In this document: positions 24,355-36,430 of the stretch, in pieces
Layout: each line of letters starts with the position of its first letter
How positions within the stretch are numbered: position 1 is the stretch's first letter
Origin: Acanthosepion pharaonis
Taxonomy: Eukaryota > Mollusca > Cephalopoda > Sepiida > Sepiidae
NCBI GenBank assembly: GCA_903632075.3
Contig: CAHIKZ030001202.1
Coordinates: 3,208,501-3,272,500 of the forward strand
Reading direction: 5' to 3'
DNA: 64,000 bases
Notes under the pieces: generated by a model
What the model was told of the DNA's origin: nothing
The model's input: only the letters and a program-made list of their open reading frames with translations
The model's database searches: none
Position numbers and translations under genes: made by a program

Positions 24355-25130
24355 ATGAAATATTTGATAAGTCTAAGACTAAATATATACAGAGTTTAGA
24401 ACTAAGCCACCGTAAAGTAAATTAGGATTATTTAGAAATAAACAAAGAATCACTGAAAACGCAACATTATACGGTTTAATCCACCTTTTAATATTAATGT
24501 CAAAAATTATATCGGAAGAATTTTACTAAATTTAATTGATAAACATTCACCAAAACTAAAAAAAAAACGTTTTTTAGCAAAAACAATGTTAAGATCAGCT
24601 ATAGCTGCGTTAATAGCATACGCACATATATCTCCCATCATAACAACGTTATATTAAAAAAATATATATTTTCAACACAGAAAACGTACATTCTTCTAAA
24701 ATCAATTCAACTTCCGAAAAAATTCGATCTATCTCTTAAACGGTCAATATGTGAAAGACAATATTATATATCAAGGGAACATACATTTTGGTAACGATGT
24801 TAAATTTTATTTTGGTTCAAAGAAAAATCCTTGAAAATTTCGTTTTTACCATTGTCGAATGCCCTTAAGTAATTTAAAATACAAAGAAAGCACTGTTTTC
24901 TTTAGATATTTCTGACAAGTACAGAATGAGGGATTCTCACCAATCAACTGGGAAATTATATCTAGGGATAAGGCTTATAACGGCAAAAGTAATAAATGCA
25001 AGTTATGTCACGTTGACAAACTTGTTACCTTAAAACACTTAAATTACCCTAGGTAGCAAGAGAAATGAATTGATGGTTTCATGTATGCATAAAATAAATA
25101 TCTGCTTAAATACTTCGATTCTGATTAATT
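24355..25130 (+). pseudogene. GIY-YIG-type retroelement C-terminal region, decayed
   Basis: Several frames on plus carry a conserved series I associate with Penelope-like or other GIY-YIG-bearing retroelements: 'NEIFDKSKTKYIQSLELSH' (from about 24357), 'NPPFNINVKN' and 'LNLIDKHSPK' (24480-24560), 'CPLN/K..NIIYQ' remnants (about 24740) and 'KCKLCHVDKLVTLKHLNYP' (about 24995). Stops and frameshifts are frequent. The GIY-YIG core itself is hard to see. Assignment rests on motif order from memory. Confidence 0.55.
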
Positions 25131-25290
25131 TCTTAATTTTAAAAGTTTAATTTCGTATGTAATTACGGTGTTGTTATGTAAATTACGGCTAATTTTTAAT
25201 GTAAAGAACTATTTACTTATTTGAATAGAAATTTATGTTTTATGCTTTCTGTTTTTGTTTAAATAAGAACAGGTACACACACACACAATA

Positions 25291-25293
<3 letters not shown>

Positions 25294-25362
<69 letters not shown>
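25294..25362. repeat. (TA)n microsatellite
   Basis: About 68 bp of TA, abutting the 3' end of a minus-strand SINE. Confidence 0.95.
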
Positions 25363-25363
<1 letters not shown>

Positions 25364-25712
25364 CTTCGGCGTATGCAGGTCAGTTCTGAGAACCGAACAG
25401 CCAGATTACCAGCTCATAAGATTTGAACCACTCACACTTTTCGGAAGAATCGAAATACGGACTATGTGACCATGTATCCAAACGACCTTTCAGGTTTTGA
25501 ATTTCAGGGTGTCCTTCTCCTAGACTGGTTGTCAACCAAGGCTAAATATTCCAGTTTACCTTATCATTTAAATCATAGCTATGTAGAGATGAATAGATGG
25601 AATCATAGTTTTCCCAAATGTACTCGCACATAAGTAAAAAACTAGACTGGAATTCGAAATCTGCACTCCGATTTCAATTTTCAAGGCACTATTCATTACA
25701 CAGCCTGCACAT
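25363..25712 (-). mobile_element. tRNA-headed SINE of the composite family, minus strand
   Basis: Plus-strand order is tail ('cttcggcgtatgcaggtcag'), 'caaacgacctttcaggtttt', 'gtccttctcctagactggtt', 'tcgcacataagt', 'agactggaattcgaaatctg', then 'ttcattacacagcctgcac'. It matches the minus copies at 32500, 36430 and 38333. The tRNA-like B box is at about 25650 (minus). The 5S head is absent. Confidence 0.75.
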
Positions 25713-25725
25713 AAAGATGCACACA

Positions 25726-25731
<6 letters not shown>

Positions 25732-25804
<73 letters not shown>
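25732..25804. repeat. (TA)n microsatellite
   Basis: About 72 bp of TA, just past the promoter side of the SINE. Confidence 0.95.
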
Positions 25805-25807
<3 letters not shown>

Positions 25808-27228
25808 GAGATACTTGTAAAGAAAGATGAAGAGGGGGAATAGGAGAATAGCGTGTTTTTTAGGTTCAGAAAGAGATTGCCTGTAGTGTTAAAATATATA
25901 CGTAAACACTTTATAAAAATCCATATTAGCTTACTTTAAGCACAGAATGAAGCGATAACCTCTGATTTGAAAAGTACGACAAAGAATGAGCTACCGTCTT
26001 TATTGACAAAGGCTGGAAAACAAACATCTTAAGCAAAATAAATCTTGTATTAAAGACTTCCTCAAGCAAGCAGATAAATTGATTTACTAACAGTAAATAA
26101 GAACTTGTTACTGTCGCCTCTGGATCTATGGATGCAAACTGAGGAAGTCAATTTCTAAATGAAACGTGCTAGATATTTAATTGTAAGCCATATAGTAAAG
26201 GCAGGTGTTTGAACGTTAGATTTGGAGGAGAAGCATAGAAATCATTTAAAAAACAATAAAGAAGTTGCAACAAGAATATAAGGAAAAGACAAACGAAGAA
26301 ATAAAAACGAAAGAAAAATGGTGGTAAACAAAACGAAACGAGGAAAGTATGTTTTAAAGATCAAAACATGGCAAAAGGAAAGAAAATCGGAAATTTGTGG
26401 AAAGTTAAGTAGCCACTTTTCTTTGTGAAAAGTTTTCAAATAGCCTAATTTATTTATGAGGTCAAAGAACAATTTATTTTGGCAAGCTCAGCTTTTAGGT
26501 CCGGAAAAAGGTGAATACTGGCTTCTTGAGAGAACCAACTATAGCACAGCTATGTTAAAAGCAGCATCAAATCTGAGAGGTTTCTTTATTTATAAAGAAA
26601 CCTGGGAATTTTTCAGAATTCGTTGGAGATTCATTTGTTATACTATTGGCAAGAATTTAGAGAATGTTCGTTTTTAGAAAAGAGGTTTACTAAGAGGGAA
26701 TGTGGGAAAAGATTGTGACGATTATATGTTCCCATAAAATATGCAACGCATCAAAACACAAAAAAAAAACAATTTACTTCATGATATACGAATACAAACT
26801 ATGATTCCTGAGCAGAATTCTATAACATGTATATTTATATTACTATTGTCCTATCATATACATTATTTGCCATATATACTCGTGTATAAGTTGATATATG
26901 CAATATACCTGCACTTGAAAAAAATCAGGTGTCGCACTGACCTCTGAATTATTTACTGAAAAAAAGTGATTTTTTCATATAGTTCGTGTGTAATGCGTAG
27001 ATTTCTAGCAATAATAGAATGTCTACCGTAGTCAAATATTGCAGTACTGAGCATCATCCTCAATATATTTTTAGCTTATTTCTTTTTTGTACAAAACTAT
27101 TCCAAAATTGGTTAGAAAAACCACTTACCATAGAATCTCCAATATAAAAATTTAAATACCGTACATTTTTTTTACATTCATGCTTGACAACGTTAGCTTT
27201 TTTACCCTGGCACTGCTTACAGTGAAGT
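25805..27228. other. AT-rich unassigned sequence
   Basis: No recognised gene or repeat family. Open frames 26242-26472 and 26456-26677 have no known domain and no codon bias that I can see. Confidence 0.5.
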
Positions 27229-27430
27229 AATTGATAGCGGCTCGTATTGAGGAATCGGAGAGCCGAGTTTGAATTCCAGTCGAATCCATTACATTAAATT
27301 ACGTGCTAATAAATATGAATCCTTTTCTTCTCCCCCCAGCTATGGGTAAATAGCAGGACAGATCTGCCTTGGTTGGCAACTGGTCTACCGCAGATAGAAA
27401 TGGAAACCTACTGAGGGAAAAAAAATCTGC
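27229..27430 (+). mobile_element. tRNA-headed SINE of the composite family, plus strand
   Basis: A-box-like 'aattgatagcggctcg', B-box-like 'gagtttgaattcc', then the shared body 'tcgaatccattacatt', 'cgtgctaata', 'agctatgggtaaatagcagg' and 'ggcaactggtct'. The 5S head is missing and the copy is 3'-truncated near 27430. Confidence 0.8.
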
Positions 27431-28340
27431 CTCGTCAGTCATATATCGAAAGATACATGATCGCCTAACGTGTATCATGCATGGCACATAAATGACTGAC
27501 TGCTTCCTGCATAGCCTAAGTTTAATTCTTTTAAAGTTAGCCAAAAGTACCCTGAGAATATAGGCCTCCACTGTAGGTTTCGGTCACCGGAAATGCACGA
27601 ATTTTAACACATTCAAAAAAGATTTAACTATGTATAGATTAACCGGTCACCGGCAATGCATGATTTTTAACCTCGTAAAAATACCCGAGTATAGTACGAA
27701 CGACTATATTTTGCGTTAAAAAAAATATATTGCAAAACCTCGCACTATATTCTAGTCTATACGGTCAGCGTAAAAACAAGGAAGATTCGGTCTAAGAAAT
27801 TATGTAAATAGCTTAAAGAATATTAAATGAATGGAAGACAATTACGTAAATTTTGATAGCAAAGAAAAAATTTAGAGAAAAAACCAAAGGGTTTAATTAT
27901 AACATCAAGTTGCATTAAAAATAGTAATTTAAAAATAGTAATAATGTTTCGTTTAACTTGGCCTCAAAAATTTTAAATATATATTTAATGTTTAAATATA
28001 TATTTAAAATTTTAAAGTTGAAATTTTAAACTTATATTTTTAGTCATACGCAAAACTTCCGAGATCCATTTGATCCCTTTCTGCATAGAACTTTACAGTC
28101 ATCTTATGTGCGAATCAAACTAATTGCTTGATATTTTCTACTTTTTGCAGATTATCGCTTTTTTTGCAAGTTAATGTTTATGGATATTCCTTCAAAAACG
28201 TTACTTATTAGATAAATACATTAATGTCTAAGTTCAATTAAAGTTTTAGATATAATTATTTATTTTTATATTTAAATTAGCTTAAGGAATTAAAATATAT
28301 CCTTTACATGATTAGGTTTATAATAATAACATATATACAC
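27431..28340. other. AT-rich unassigned sequence
   Basis: It contains a local duplication of 'accggtcaccg' (27575 and 27640) and A/T palindromes near 27970-28030. Nothing else is recognised. Confidence 0.5.
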
Positions 28341-28342
28341 AG

Positions 28343-28386
<44 letters not shown>

Positions 28387-28653
28387 ATACACGCTGGTTA
28401 TAGCACATTTATTGATATAGAAAGTGTGGACATAAGTATCAACACGTAATGGTGACTGTCAGTTACTCGTCTCAGACTACTATTATAATGCGTGCACACA
28501 CAAAGACACACGCCCACAGATACACATAGATATATAAACATGCATATAGGCATACACACACACATACACATATATATGTATATATATAGTCATCCACAGA
28601 TAGACTGTTTTGCTGTATCACAACTCATCAGTTCGGCTAGACATCTGATTGTA

Positions 28654-28697
<44 letters not shown>

Positions 28698-28700
28698 CAC
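28341..28700. repeat. (CA)n and (TA)n microsatellites with unique spacer
   Basis: CA tracts at 28341-28390 and 28495-28570, TA tract at 28658-28694. The spacer 28391-28490 shows no feature. Confidence 0.85.
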
Positions 28701-28980
28701 AGGTACACACATATAAGCATTGAATAAATATGTAGGTACACATACAGGCAGGATTTCGAATCCAAAAACAAAGAGAATTTTAGAATCCTATTAAAGAAAA
28801 AAAATTGCGCTTTACGGCAGTATGTGAATCAGTTTCTCCTTCTGACCAGCTTAGCCAAAATGGCCAGTCACTCAGGAGAACGACAGTATTTATTTAATAG
28901 GATTTCTCAAATATTCAGTCCAGTAGACGAAAATAAGTATACTTTTTTATACATAAATACGAATATCCACTAAAAATAAT
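28701..28980. other. unassigned sequence
   Basis: Nothing recognised. Confidence 0.4.
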
Positions 28981-28997
28981 CATTAAGATAATAAACA

Positions 28998-29660
28998 ACA
29001 CACACACATAACCACACACACGCATACACACACATACACTTGCATACACACACACACGCACACACATATATTATTAATACATGTTTTTATCAAATTATAT
29101 AGCCAATTTTAATCTATTTATTTTAAGTAAACTCATTTCATATTGTCGAATAAGCTTTTTAGCATTATCAGTGAAACACGAAAGAAACTCACCCTGTTGA
29201 TACATATTTTTTATTGTTAATCCTGCCTAAGCTTTCAGCTTACATAAGCCATCATTAGAGATTACAAGTACATTACAATAAATTAAATAATAAATTAAAT
29301 AACAAAGGTGGTAATTTTGTTTTAGAATGGTTATGCGGACATTGCAACAATGATTGTTTTGTTTGCATGGAAGATTGCTATGAAACGATAAATTCGTACA
29401 TATGAAACGCAGGAAACAAATCTCGCCTTGCGGTTCATGGTATCTTTGTTATTTAATTTATTATAATGTGCTTGTAATCTCTGATGATGGCTTACGTATG
29501 CCAAAGGGTTAGCCAGAATTAACAACAAAAACATGTATAAAAAAAATGCTAAAAAGCTTATTCGACAATATGAAAGGAATTTACTTAAAATAAGTAGACA
29601 CAACTTGTCTATATTTTTTAATGAAACATGCATAAAAATGTGCTGCCTAAATACACACGA
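28998..29660. mobile_element. large foldback element, arms about 200 bp
   Basis: The left arm (about 29086-29290) and right arm (about 29440-29655) are imperfect reverse complements. Shared blocks include 'tattttaagtaaa', 'catattgtcgaataagcttt', 'taagccatcat' and 'agagattacaag'. A CA tract precedes the left arm, and 'gcctaaatacacac' ends the right arm. Each arm carries CT(G/A)ATGATGGCTTA followed by a partly complementary block, as in the other hairpin-motif repeats. The frame at 29331-29633 lies in one arm and is not a gene. Confidence 0.8.
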
Positions 29661-30299
29661 TATGAAAGTAGCATCAACGTGTTGAAGTGCATTTCTGAAA
29701 GATTTATGCCATTTTGCATTTCTATCAATTTTTTGTCAGCTAATTAATATTTGGACGTTTGTTCTACAAAAAATTCCATGGCCACAATGGATAAATTTAG
29801 AATTTTGAAATAATTCTTGCAGAGCGTGTTCAAGGGTTGTTTTTTTTAGTAATGATCACACCGATTACAGTCGCAATAATTTTGTCTTTGTACTTCACAT
29901 CTAAGGATGGCCTTGGAGGAGATTGTAAATACTTGGGTAGGAAAAACCATCGTACCTTCCTTGATGAATTTCATCGTAACATCAAGAAACTAATTAGAGA
30001 ACTAGAAAGGATTAATATAAAAATAAATGTATAGGTGGTCACTCGTATTAGAATATACCTGTCTACTATGGCGGCTAGCTAATCCCTATTGCAGACGCTT
30101 GCTCAGACATATTTCTGTTTATTCAACAACCAAAGAGCACACCTTTGGTTCCTACTGCAAATATGCTTGAGCAGACTCTCGTTACATTTTCTGGGAATGA
30201 GCGTGTTACCTAGCGGGATCAACAATTTGAACAAGGCCAGCTCGCTCAAGCCCTCGGACACGATGGGTTTTGATTTCGTGTTAGCACAGCTATCGACGG

Positions 30300-30485
30300 C
30301 ATCCAAATGTTACGTCTACTCACTTCACTCACGAGACTTGGGTCAACCCATGGTATGGTGTTCAGGCACTTTCCAAAGGTGCCGTACCCTGGGATCGACC
30401 CCTCCTGTCTGATAACATCAGGAAGTCTCGACTGAGATTCGAACCCGAGTCTCATTTTTAGAATCCGAATGTTCTAACCAGTGCC
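30300..30485 (-). mobile_element. tRNA-like SINE fragment, minus strand
   Basis: Minus strand shows 'tggttagaacattcgg' (A-box side) and 'actcgggttcgaatctcag' (B box with arm), spaced about 45 bp apart. A body with palindromic 'ggtgccgtaccctgggatcg' follows. The head differs from the other SINE families here, so it may be a separate family. Confidence 0.6.
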
Positions 30486-30489
30486 CTTA

Positions 30490-30577
30490 TAAAAATAAAT
30501 AGACATAATGTGTCTATATTATTCAATGAAATATATTTGAAGGAAGATATGCCGCTTAAATATACATACATACGCAC

Positions 30578-30655
<78 letters not shown>
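30490..30655. repeat. hairpin-motif repeat fragment plus (TA)n(GA)n
   Basis: 'aaataaatagacataatgtg' and 'gccgcttaaatatacata' match the outer part of the 29.0-kb foldback element. A (TA)n tract (30581-30634) and a (GA)n tract (30635-30655) follow. Confidence 0.75.
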
Positions 30656-30658
<3 letters not shown>

Positions 30659-31815
30659 GAACATGTTCGGCGAAACGGGCTTCCAAGGAACATCATTAGA
30701 AAGAAATCATATGAATGTCAGCTTCCAAGTTGTTGTATCACGCGGTGCTTCTCCAATACTCAACTTCAAGATATGCGATATGTCATATCGTCGAGAAATT
30801 TGCTTTCTCTCAAAAAGAAATTAGGCGTAAAGTTTCGTTACGAAAATAACATTTTTTGTCGTTGGGGGGAAGAAAACCGATTCTTTCGGTTTGTTAACAA
30901 TTAAATTGAAATAGAAATGAGAGAAAGAAAAAACATGGACAGAAAATAATAAAATTGAGTGAGAAAAGTTTTTTTGTTTTTTTGTTTTTGTCCTGTTTAT
31001 CTTTTCCTCAGCTAATGAGGTTTCTCTTGGCGAAAGATAGCTGCAGGGGGTGTAATTCTATGAAAACGCCTTTACAAACACATTTTTAACGCCGCCTATG
31101 AAGATTTTGGAAAATGATTTATCACTGTGTACGGTTTCTCAGTGTTAGCCCTTACTTAAACAAAACAAACAACAAAAAATCCAAGTATCCAAATCATTAT
31201 CAACATAAGACAAACATTGAAATTAAAATATTAAATAACTCAGTTGTCAATTAAATTAACATCACGTCTCTTATATTTAAACATCCACAAAATGGCCGCC
31301 TTAAATGACAGTTGTTTACTAATTTACAAAGTCTATTATGCACACAAGATAGAAGGTAACTGACTAATGTTGTTATAGTAGAAGACGGGCTAAGAAATTT
31401 AGTTTAAAAGGTACGTAGATATGGGAAAGATAACTGCCAATGTCAAAGCGGTTAAGAGTCTAGTAATCTGGGAAGTATCCTCACGGGAGTATTTTCTTTA
31501 AGATGAATCCGTCGGAATGGAACTGTCTTCTTATAAACGGAATTCGAAGGGGAATGGGGATGATTCGTTCTCGTGCACATAGAATGATATGACTTCCAGG
31601 GCCGATGGAAATAAGGAATGTACCTAATTAGAATTTTTACCATGAAAATGACAATACAGTAGCGAGAGGATTGCGATTTGGTCTTTGGGGTAAGGTTGTA
31701 GAGAGGAAGATATTTCATCACTCGTAAGACCGCGAAGGCCTTTTGATCTTTAAGGCTAAAAAGTAAACATTGGAAAGCTCCAACTCAGATATGGTAAGCA
31801 GTACTCCATTTTTGA
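30656..31815. other. unassigned sequence
   Basis: No recognised element. Open frames at 30656-30904 and 31452-31721 have no known domain. Confidence 0.5.
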
Positions 31816-31890
31816 GGTGTAATAGATATCTGCTCCAAATGGGAACTCGGATGAGCCGAGTTCGAATATTCGAATTTCTATCGTTAGAAA
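31816..31890 (+). mobile_element. composite-family SINE fragment (tRNA-like part only)
   Basis: 'aggtgtaatagatatctgct' (A box side), then 'actcggatgagccgag' as a stem and 'gagttcgaatattcg' (B box). Flanks do not match the body, so it is a short relic. Confidence 0.6.
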
Positions 31891-32495
31891 TTACGTGTTT
31901 TTTTGTTAATTTTTATTTTAACATTTTTTTTTATTATTTGTTCAATGTTATCTGGTTAAATATAATTAAACTGGCCGACTTACCCGTGCCTTGTTGCGTG
32001 GCATACATTTTTATAAGAAAATGATGATTGATTTTAAATCATTGTTATAATTTGTGGAGAAAAATGATGCATTTCAATATTACTCAATGATCTTGCCATT
32101 GTGACGAATATGAGGACCCCGGACACTAAGCAGCAAATGACACCATTTCATCACTCGCCCTATGGAAACCTCAACTCTTTGGTAGGAGATGCAAGAAACG
32201 TAACTTCCTTGATGTCAGGATTAGGGACACAAGGATTAGGAGGGACAGATAATGCCAGCAATGCGGGATCAAGAGTACTAGCACGGGTTTGTGGGCGCTG
32301 TAATCAGGTTTGAGGTCGAAAGATAATGAATAGTTGTCTTTTTAAAAAGGTTCTATATTTTTATATCAATGTTTACAGATTATGGATACTAAGTTCAAAT
32401 TATCTGTCACAAGGTCACAGATTCGAGATATATATTTTGAATATTAACCATTGTCTTACTGACCATTATTCTATGTAAAAGAGCTTGACTAGTTG
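31891..32495. other. unassigned, possible RTE-like end
   Basis: 'ggccgacttacccgtgcctt' near 31973 resembles RTE 3' ends, but weakly. The frame at 32101-32313 has no recognised domain. Confidence 0.35.
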
Positions 32496-32499
32496 GTTA

Positions 32500-33045
32500 G
32501 TTAGTTCCCCTTGTTCGCAGTGGAATATTGAACTCAACGCACCTGGGTACGTGCTAATAGTTTCAAGGGGAATTTGTGTTTACAAACGTTCCCCAACCGC
32601 AGTTTCAGGATAGGGTGATCCGATTTGAATTCAGAATTTCCTTTTCCTAGACTGGTTGCTGTTGTAGGACCCTCTCTGTCATGCTATTTTACTGGGGTGA
32701 TGGAGAGAAGATAGATCCATAACTTTTCCAAGGGTGTTAGAACGCAAGTGAACGTTATGAACTCGACTGGAATTCAAACTCTGCTCTTCGATTCCTCATA
32801 ACCCATAGCAGAGAGGAAGTAGACGTTCCCATGGGTATTTGCGCATAACTCAATATAAAGACTGGAATTGGAACTTAGCTCTTCGATCTCCAGTTATGAA
32901 CCTTTATCTAATACACCCGTCGCACATCCAAGTTTACAGCAGCTGGTATTTCCAAGCAGTCACCCATCTAGGCACTGATCAGTCTCGACGTTACTTAACT
33001 TCGGGGGTCTTACGAGAACCGGTGTTTCCATGTCGCAAGAAAAGA
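32500..33045 (-). mobile_element. composite 5S-tRNA SINE, near complete, minus strand
   Basis: Read on minus: a 5S rRNA-like head (about 33035-32930) with 'cgaagttaag', 'ctaggtgggtgac'-like and 'aaataccagctgctg'-like blocks. Next is a tRNA-like segment with a B box in the 'gaattccag' context, then a body ('agcaggac', 'aggaccctctctgtc' region), then the tail. A roughly 100-bp segment of the tRNA-like part is duplicated (about 32755-32880). This is the best example here of 5S and tRNA promoters in one element. It is diverged and probably inactive. Confidence 0.8.
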
Positions 33046-33094
33046 TACATTGTTAAAAAATAGTTCCACTCGTTCTTTGTAGAACATTGGGCTC

Positions 33095-33375
33095 TCCTTT
33101 TAATGACGCATCCCAGGACCGGCTAATAGTTTCAAGGGGAATTTGTGTTCATAAACGGTCCACGGATATACACAATTTCAGAATAGTGCGATCCGGTTTG
33201 AATTTAGAGTTTCCTTCTCCTAGACGCCTAAAGTTATAGGACCCCATCAGTCCTGCTATTTTACCCAGAGCTGATGGAGAAGAGATAGAATCATACCGTT
33301 CCCAAGAATATTAGTACGTAATGGAATGGAATGAGTTCAACTACAATTCCATTACTCCACCGTGTCTCCAGCAAC
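33095..33375 (-). mobile_element. composite-family SINE, 5'-truncated, minus strand
   Basis: Tail and body as in the previous copy: 'ctaatagtttcaaggggaat', 'ccttctcctagac', 'tgatggagaagagatagaat', 'attagtacgtaatgg'. It lacks the 5S head. The two copies share a tail variant ('gtttcaaggggaatttgtgt') not seen elsewhere in the window, so they may belong to one subfamily or be a local duplication. Confidence 0.75.
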
Positions 33376-34250
33376 ATACATAGATGCATGAAATGTTTGC
33401 TGGAGGATTCATTTTTTAATAGCACAGTTATTATACTGTCATAAATAATTCTGATGACCTTACAATTCGTTGAATTCGCGTATATTTACGTATGAGAGAC
33501 AGTCTCTTAGTTATATTTAGTTATCAGCAAATATATTCTTAAAACATATTGTGGAATTACATTTTGTCCAATTATATATTCGCCATCTCTTGAATCGGGC
33601 GCCACAAATTATATAAACGTTTGTCCAACAAGTTGAATGCAAACGAAACCTGATTAAGCCAGGAAAATCACAACAAAAAAAAAAAAATAATGTAAAAATA
33701 CCAGAATTCTTTTCTTTTGCTCCATATACCATTTTCTGTATAAGTTTTAATAAAAATAAAACATTGATAAACGTTTCTCATTTGTTCTTTATCTGATCAC
33801 CATTATTTGGAATGGTTTGCTGCCAATTATCAGACAGCTCTTTGATAATTTTTCAGTAAAGTTCCAGGGGTATTAACATGAAGAAGTTTCCGGCGAAGTC
33901 CTGAATCTGTCGAGTATGGTGGAATATACCAACCGAGTTCCATTATTTTTCCTGTTATTCTTGCCGTATACGACCGAGCGATTTATTAAATGAAAAGCAA
34001 AGTTTTATCTATTGACGAACGCAGGAAGCTTTTCGATTAAGTATGCAGCTGCTAGGCGTATAAATGTGCATTTTGTGTTTCATGACGTTTTAAGTGTTCT
34101 AAATGAATAATTCCTTGACGATTTCACTAAACATTGGTCACAGATATAGGTCGAAGAAGCTAAAAAAAGAGCAATTTACCAAGACATGTTAGGTTGTTTA
34201 ATGTCGAATAAATTATACAGAGCTAAAATTACAGCAAATTAATAGGAAGG
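33376..34250. other. unassigned sequence
   Basis: Nothing recognised; a possible mariner-like 'ttaggttg' at about 34187 is too short to call. Confidence 0.4.
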
Positions 34251-34254
34251 TAGA

Positions 34255-34505
34255 CATTTTCCACAAGAGTCAATACGGTATACATGGGCCTGGTTTCGAT
34301 GAGAGTCAAAAAGGTAGACCAGTGTCTGCTTTCCATGTGAGTCAAAAAGGTAGACATGGGCCTAGTTTCTACGAGAGTCAATATGCTGGACATGAGCCTG
34401 GTTTCCATGAGAGACAATAAGGTAGACTAGGGCCTGGTATCCACGAGAGTTAAAAAGGAAGACATGTGCCTGGTTTCTATCAGAGTCAAAAAGATATACC
34501 TGTGC
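34255..34505. repeat. 36-bp minisatellite, about 7 copies
   Basis: The unit contains 'gagtcaaaaaggtagacatg' followed by 'ggcctggtttctacga'. Its length is 36 bp, so frames stay open as a 12-residue repeat, but units carry stops and frame changes, and it is not a gene. Shorter 24-bp units of the same sequence without the 'caaaaaggtaga' part reappear at about 35093-35165, beyond a mariner remnant. Confidence 0.85.
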
Positions 34506-34534
34506 CTGGCTATCTTTATCGGAAAATGAAAATA

Positions 34535-35045
34535 TTAGGTTGGCCAGAAATTCCTGACTCACTTAGGAAGCGAAAAGAAAACCAAAAATCTTCATCTCTG
34601 TCTGATGGAATTTCCAGTGTGTACTGCATTTGGAGTTTGTTTCACACGGTCGCTCGCGCCACTGTAGTGCCAGCAGATAGACCAAGTTTACGACAAACTA
34701 AAGAAGGAGTATCGTGCTTTGGTGAGTCGAGGTCAGGCTTTTTTTGAGCAAGACAAGTGAGGTTAGACACTGTCAGAAGAAGTTCAAACAGATGGAGGGT
34801 GTTGAGATACTTCGACATCCACCATTCAGTCCTAATCTTACTTTGAGTGACTTTGTCCTAGTCCACACAGTGGTACGCTTCCTTCTCGACCAGGCATTCA
34901 ACACATTCGATGAAGTTAAAGAAGTTAATTTACAGTTTTTTTGATTTAAAGTCAGCGGATTGTTGTCTGTAACAGGTTCGGATGTTGGCTGATCGCTTGC
35001 GGGATATCGTCGAGAAAGGTAGACTTTATTTTGAAGAATAAATGT
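34535..35045 (+). pseudogene. mariner-type transposase remnant, internally deleted
   Basis: 'ttaggttggccagaaa' at 34535 is a typical mariner terminal repeat. From about 34585 the frames read 'WNFQCVLHLEFVSHG', 'FFEQDKTSEVRHCQKKF', 'EILRHPPFSPNLTLSDF', 'FNTFDEVKE', 'MLADRLRDIVEKGRLYFEE'. This is the C-terminal half of a DD34D transposase, with the second and third catalytic Asp contexts changed ('QDK' for 'QDN', 'SPNLTLSD' for 'SPDLAPSD'). The N-terminal DNA-binding half and the first Asp region are missing. No right terminal repeat is evident. It sits within minisatellite sequence, so it probably inserted there. Confidence 0.85.
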
Positions 35046-35165
35046 TGCTCCAGAATTTTTTTTGTTTTCTTTCCGCTTTATTTAGCGCCAAAAATGTTGA
35101 CATGAGTCTGGTTTCAACGAGAATCATGGGTCTGATTTCCAGGAGATTCATGTGTCTGGTTTTTA

Positions 35166-36310
35166 CAAGTATCTAACTGGATGGTAGCACGTTTTGTGCT
35201 GTGCCTTACCTCCCTGCAGGGGATACAGTTACCGTATTGAGCATATTTCCGAAAGGGCAAAATAGTTTTGTAATCTCTGGTCTGTAGCAAAGTAAGCATT
35301 TTGAAAGAAAATACGAAAATCTTCTGAGACCGCCTCAATTCCCGACATTTGATTAAATAGCATGAACATCAATGTATTTTGATTGCCTTCCTGGTCAGGC
35401 TTGTAATTATTCAGTATTCACGTCTAAAATAGTAAGTTGTATGGCACAATGTAAAACAATGCAAGGAATTTTTTAAGCATCTATTAATATACTAAAGGGG
35501 GTGCTGAAAACTTCCTAGCGGGCCTTCTTACATTATTAGAAATCATTTAGCTTAGTATACACACATTTTCAACTCTTTTGTCTCTCATATGCACTTCGGT
35601 AAATTATCGTTTTTAAAAGCTCCAAATATTCAGACGTAACGAAATGTGTAGCTTTCATCGTGGGCAGGCATATCAGAATTCAGCAATTGTCACGGAGAAT
35701 GGTTCTATGAAATAATTATGATTAAAAATATTTCCATAGCCTGGACCAAGCACGCAGGTCTTTGAAATGCAGTTTTAATCTTTGATATTAATTATCAGGC
35801 AAAAATCGCTTCATCAGTTTTGGCAGTGTAATTAAAATCTGAATTAAATATGTTTGTTTCAATCTAGTTTGCTTCTTAGTTATTTTTACACTTTATGATA
35901 AAATAATCGAAATTTAAAATCAAATGGGCTTTAAGAAGATTGACTCAAATATTTGTCCTTTAAGATTAATCAGAATAAGGGCTTCGGTTTTCAATTAAAA
36001 ACTGAAAACATTATTCAATACAGAAGAAAACGAAAATACAAGAATGACCTCGGTGTGATATTTCCCGAAACTCCTTAAGGAGTATCTTTCAGAATAATGT
36101 TATTAATGTTAAAATATAATGTAATTGATGCAAATTCTCGAAAACTTAATTAAAATGTGAAAATAATTAGTTATTTTTAATTTTCGTGTGCGATCCTTCT
36201 GAAAACATTTTAGCTTTCCAAAATAAAGTAATCGCTTCTACTCTTAAAAATTAAACTCCATATTCCACTCATTCTTAGTCATTTAATCACCTTATTACTT
36301 TCATTTATAA
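35166..36310. other. AT-rich unassigned sequence
   Basis: No recognisable gene or repeat. Confidence 0.5.
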
Positions 36311-36312
36311 TA

Positions 36313-36430
<118 letters not shown>

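Noticed and set aside
34187..34200. Second mariner end ('ttaggttg')
   Set aside because: Only eight bases match and no partner end or coding remnant is adjacent.
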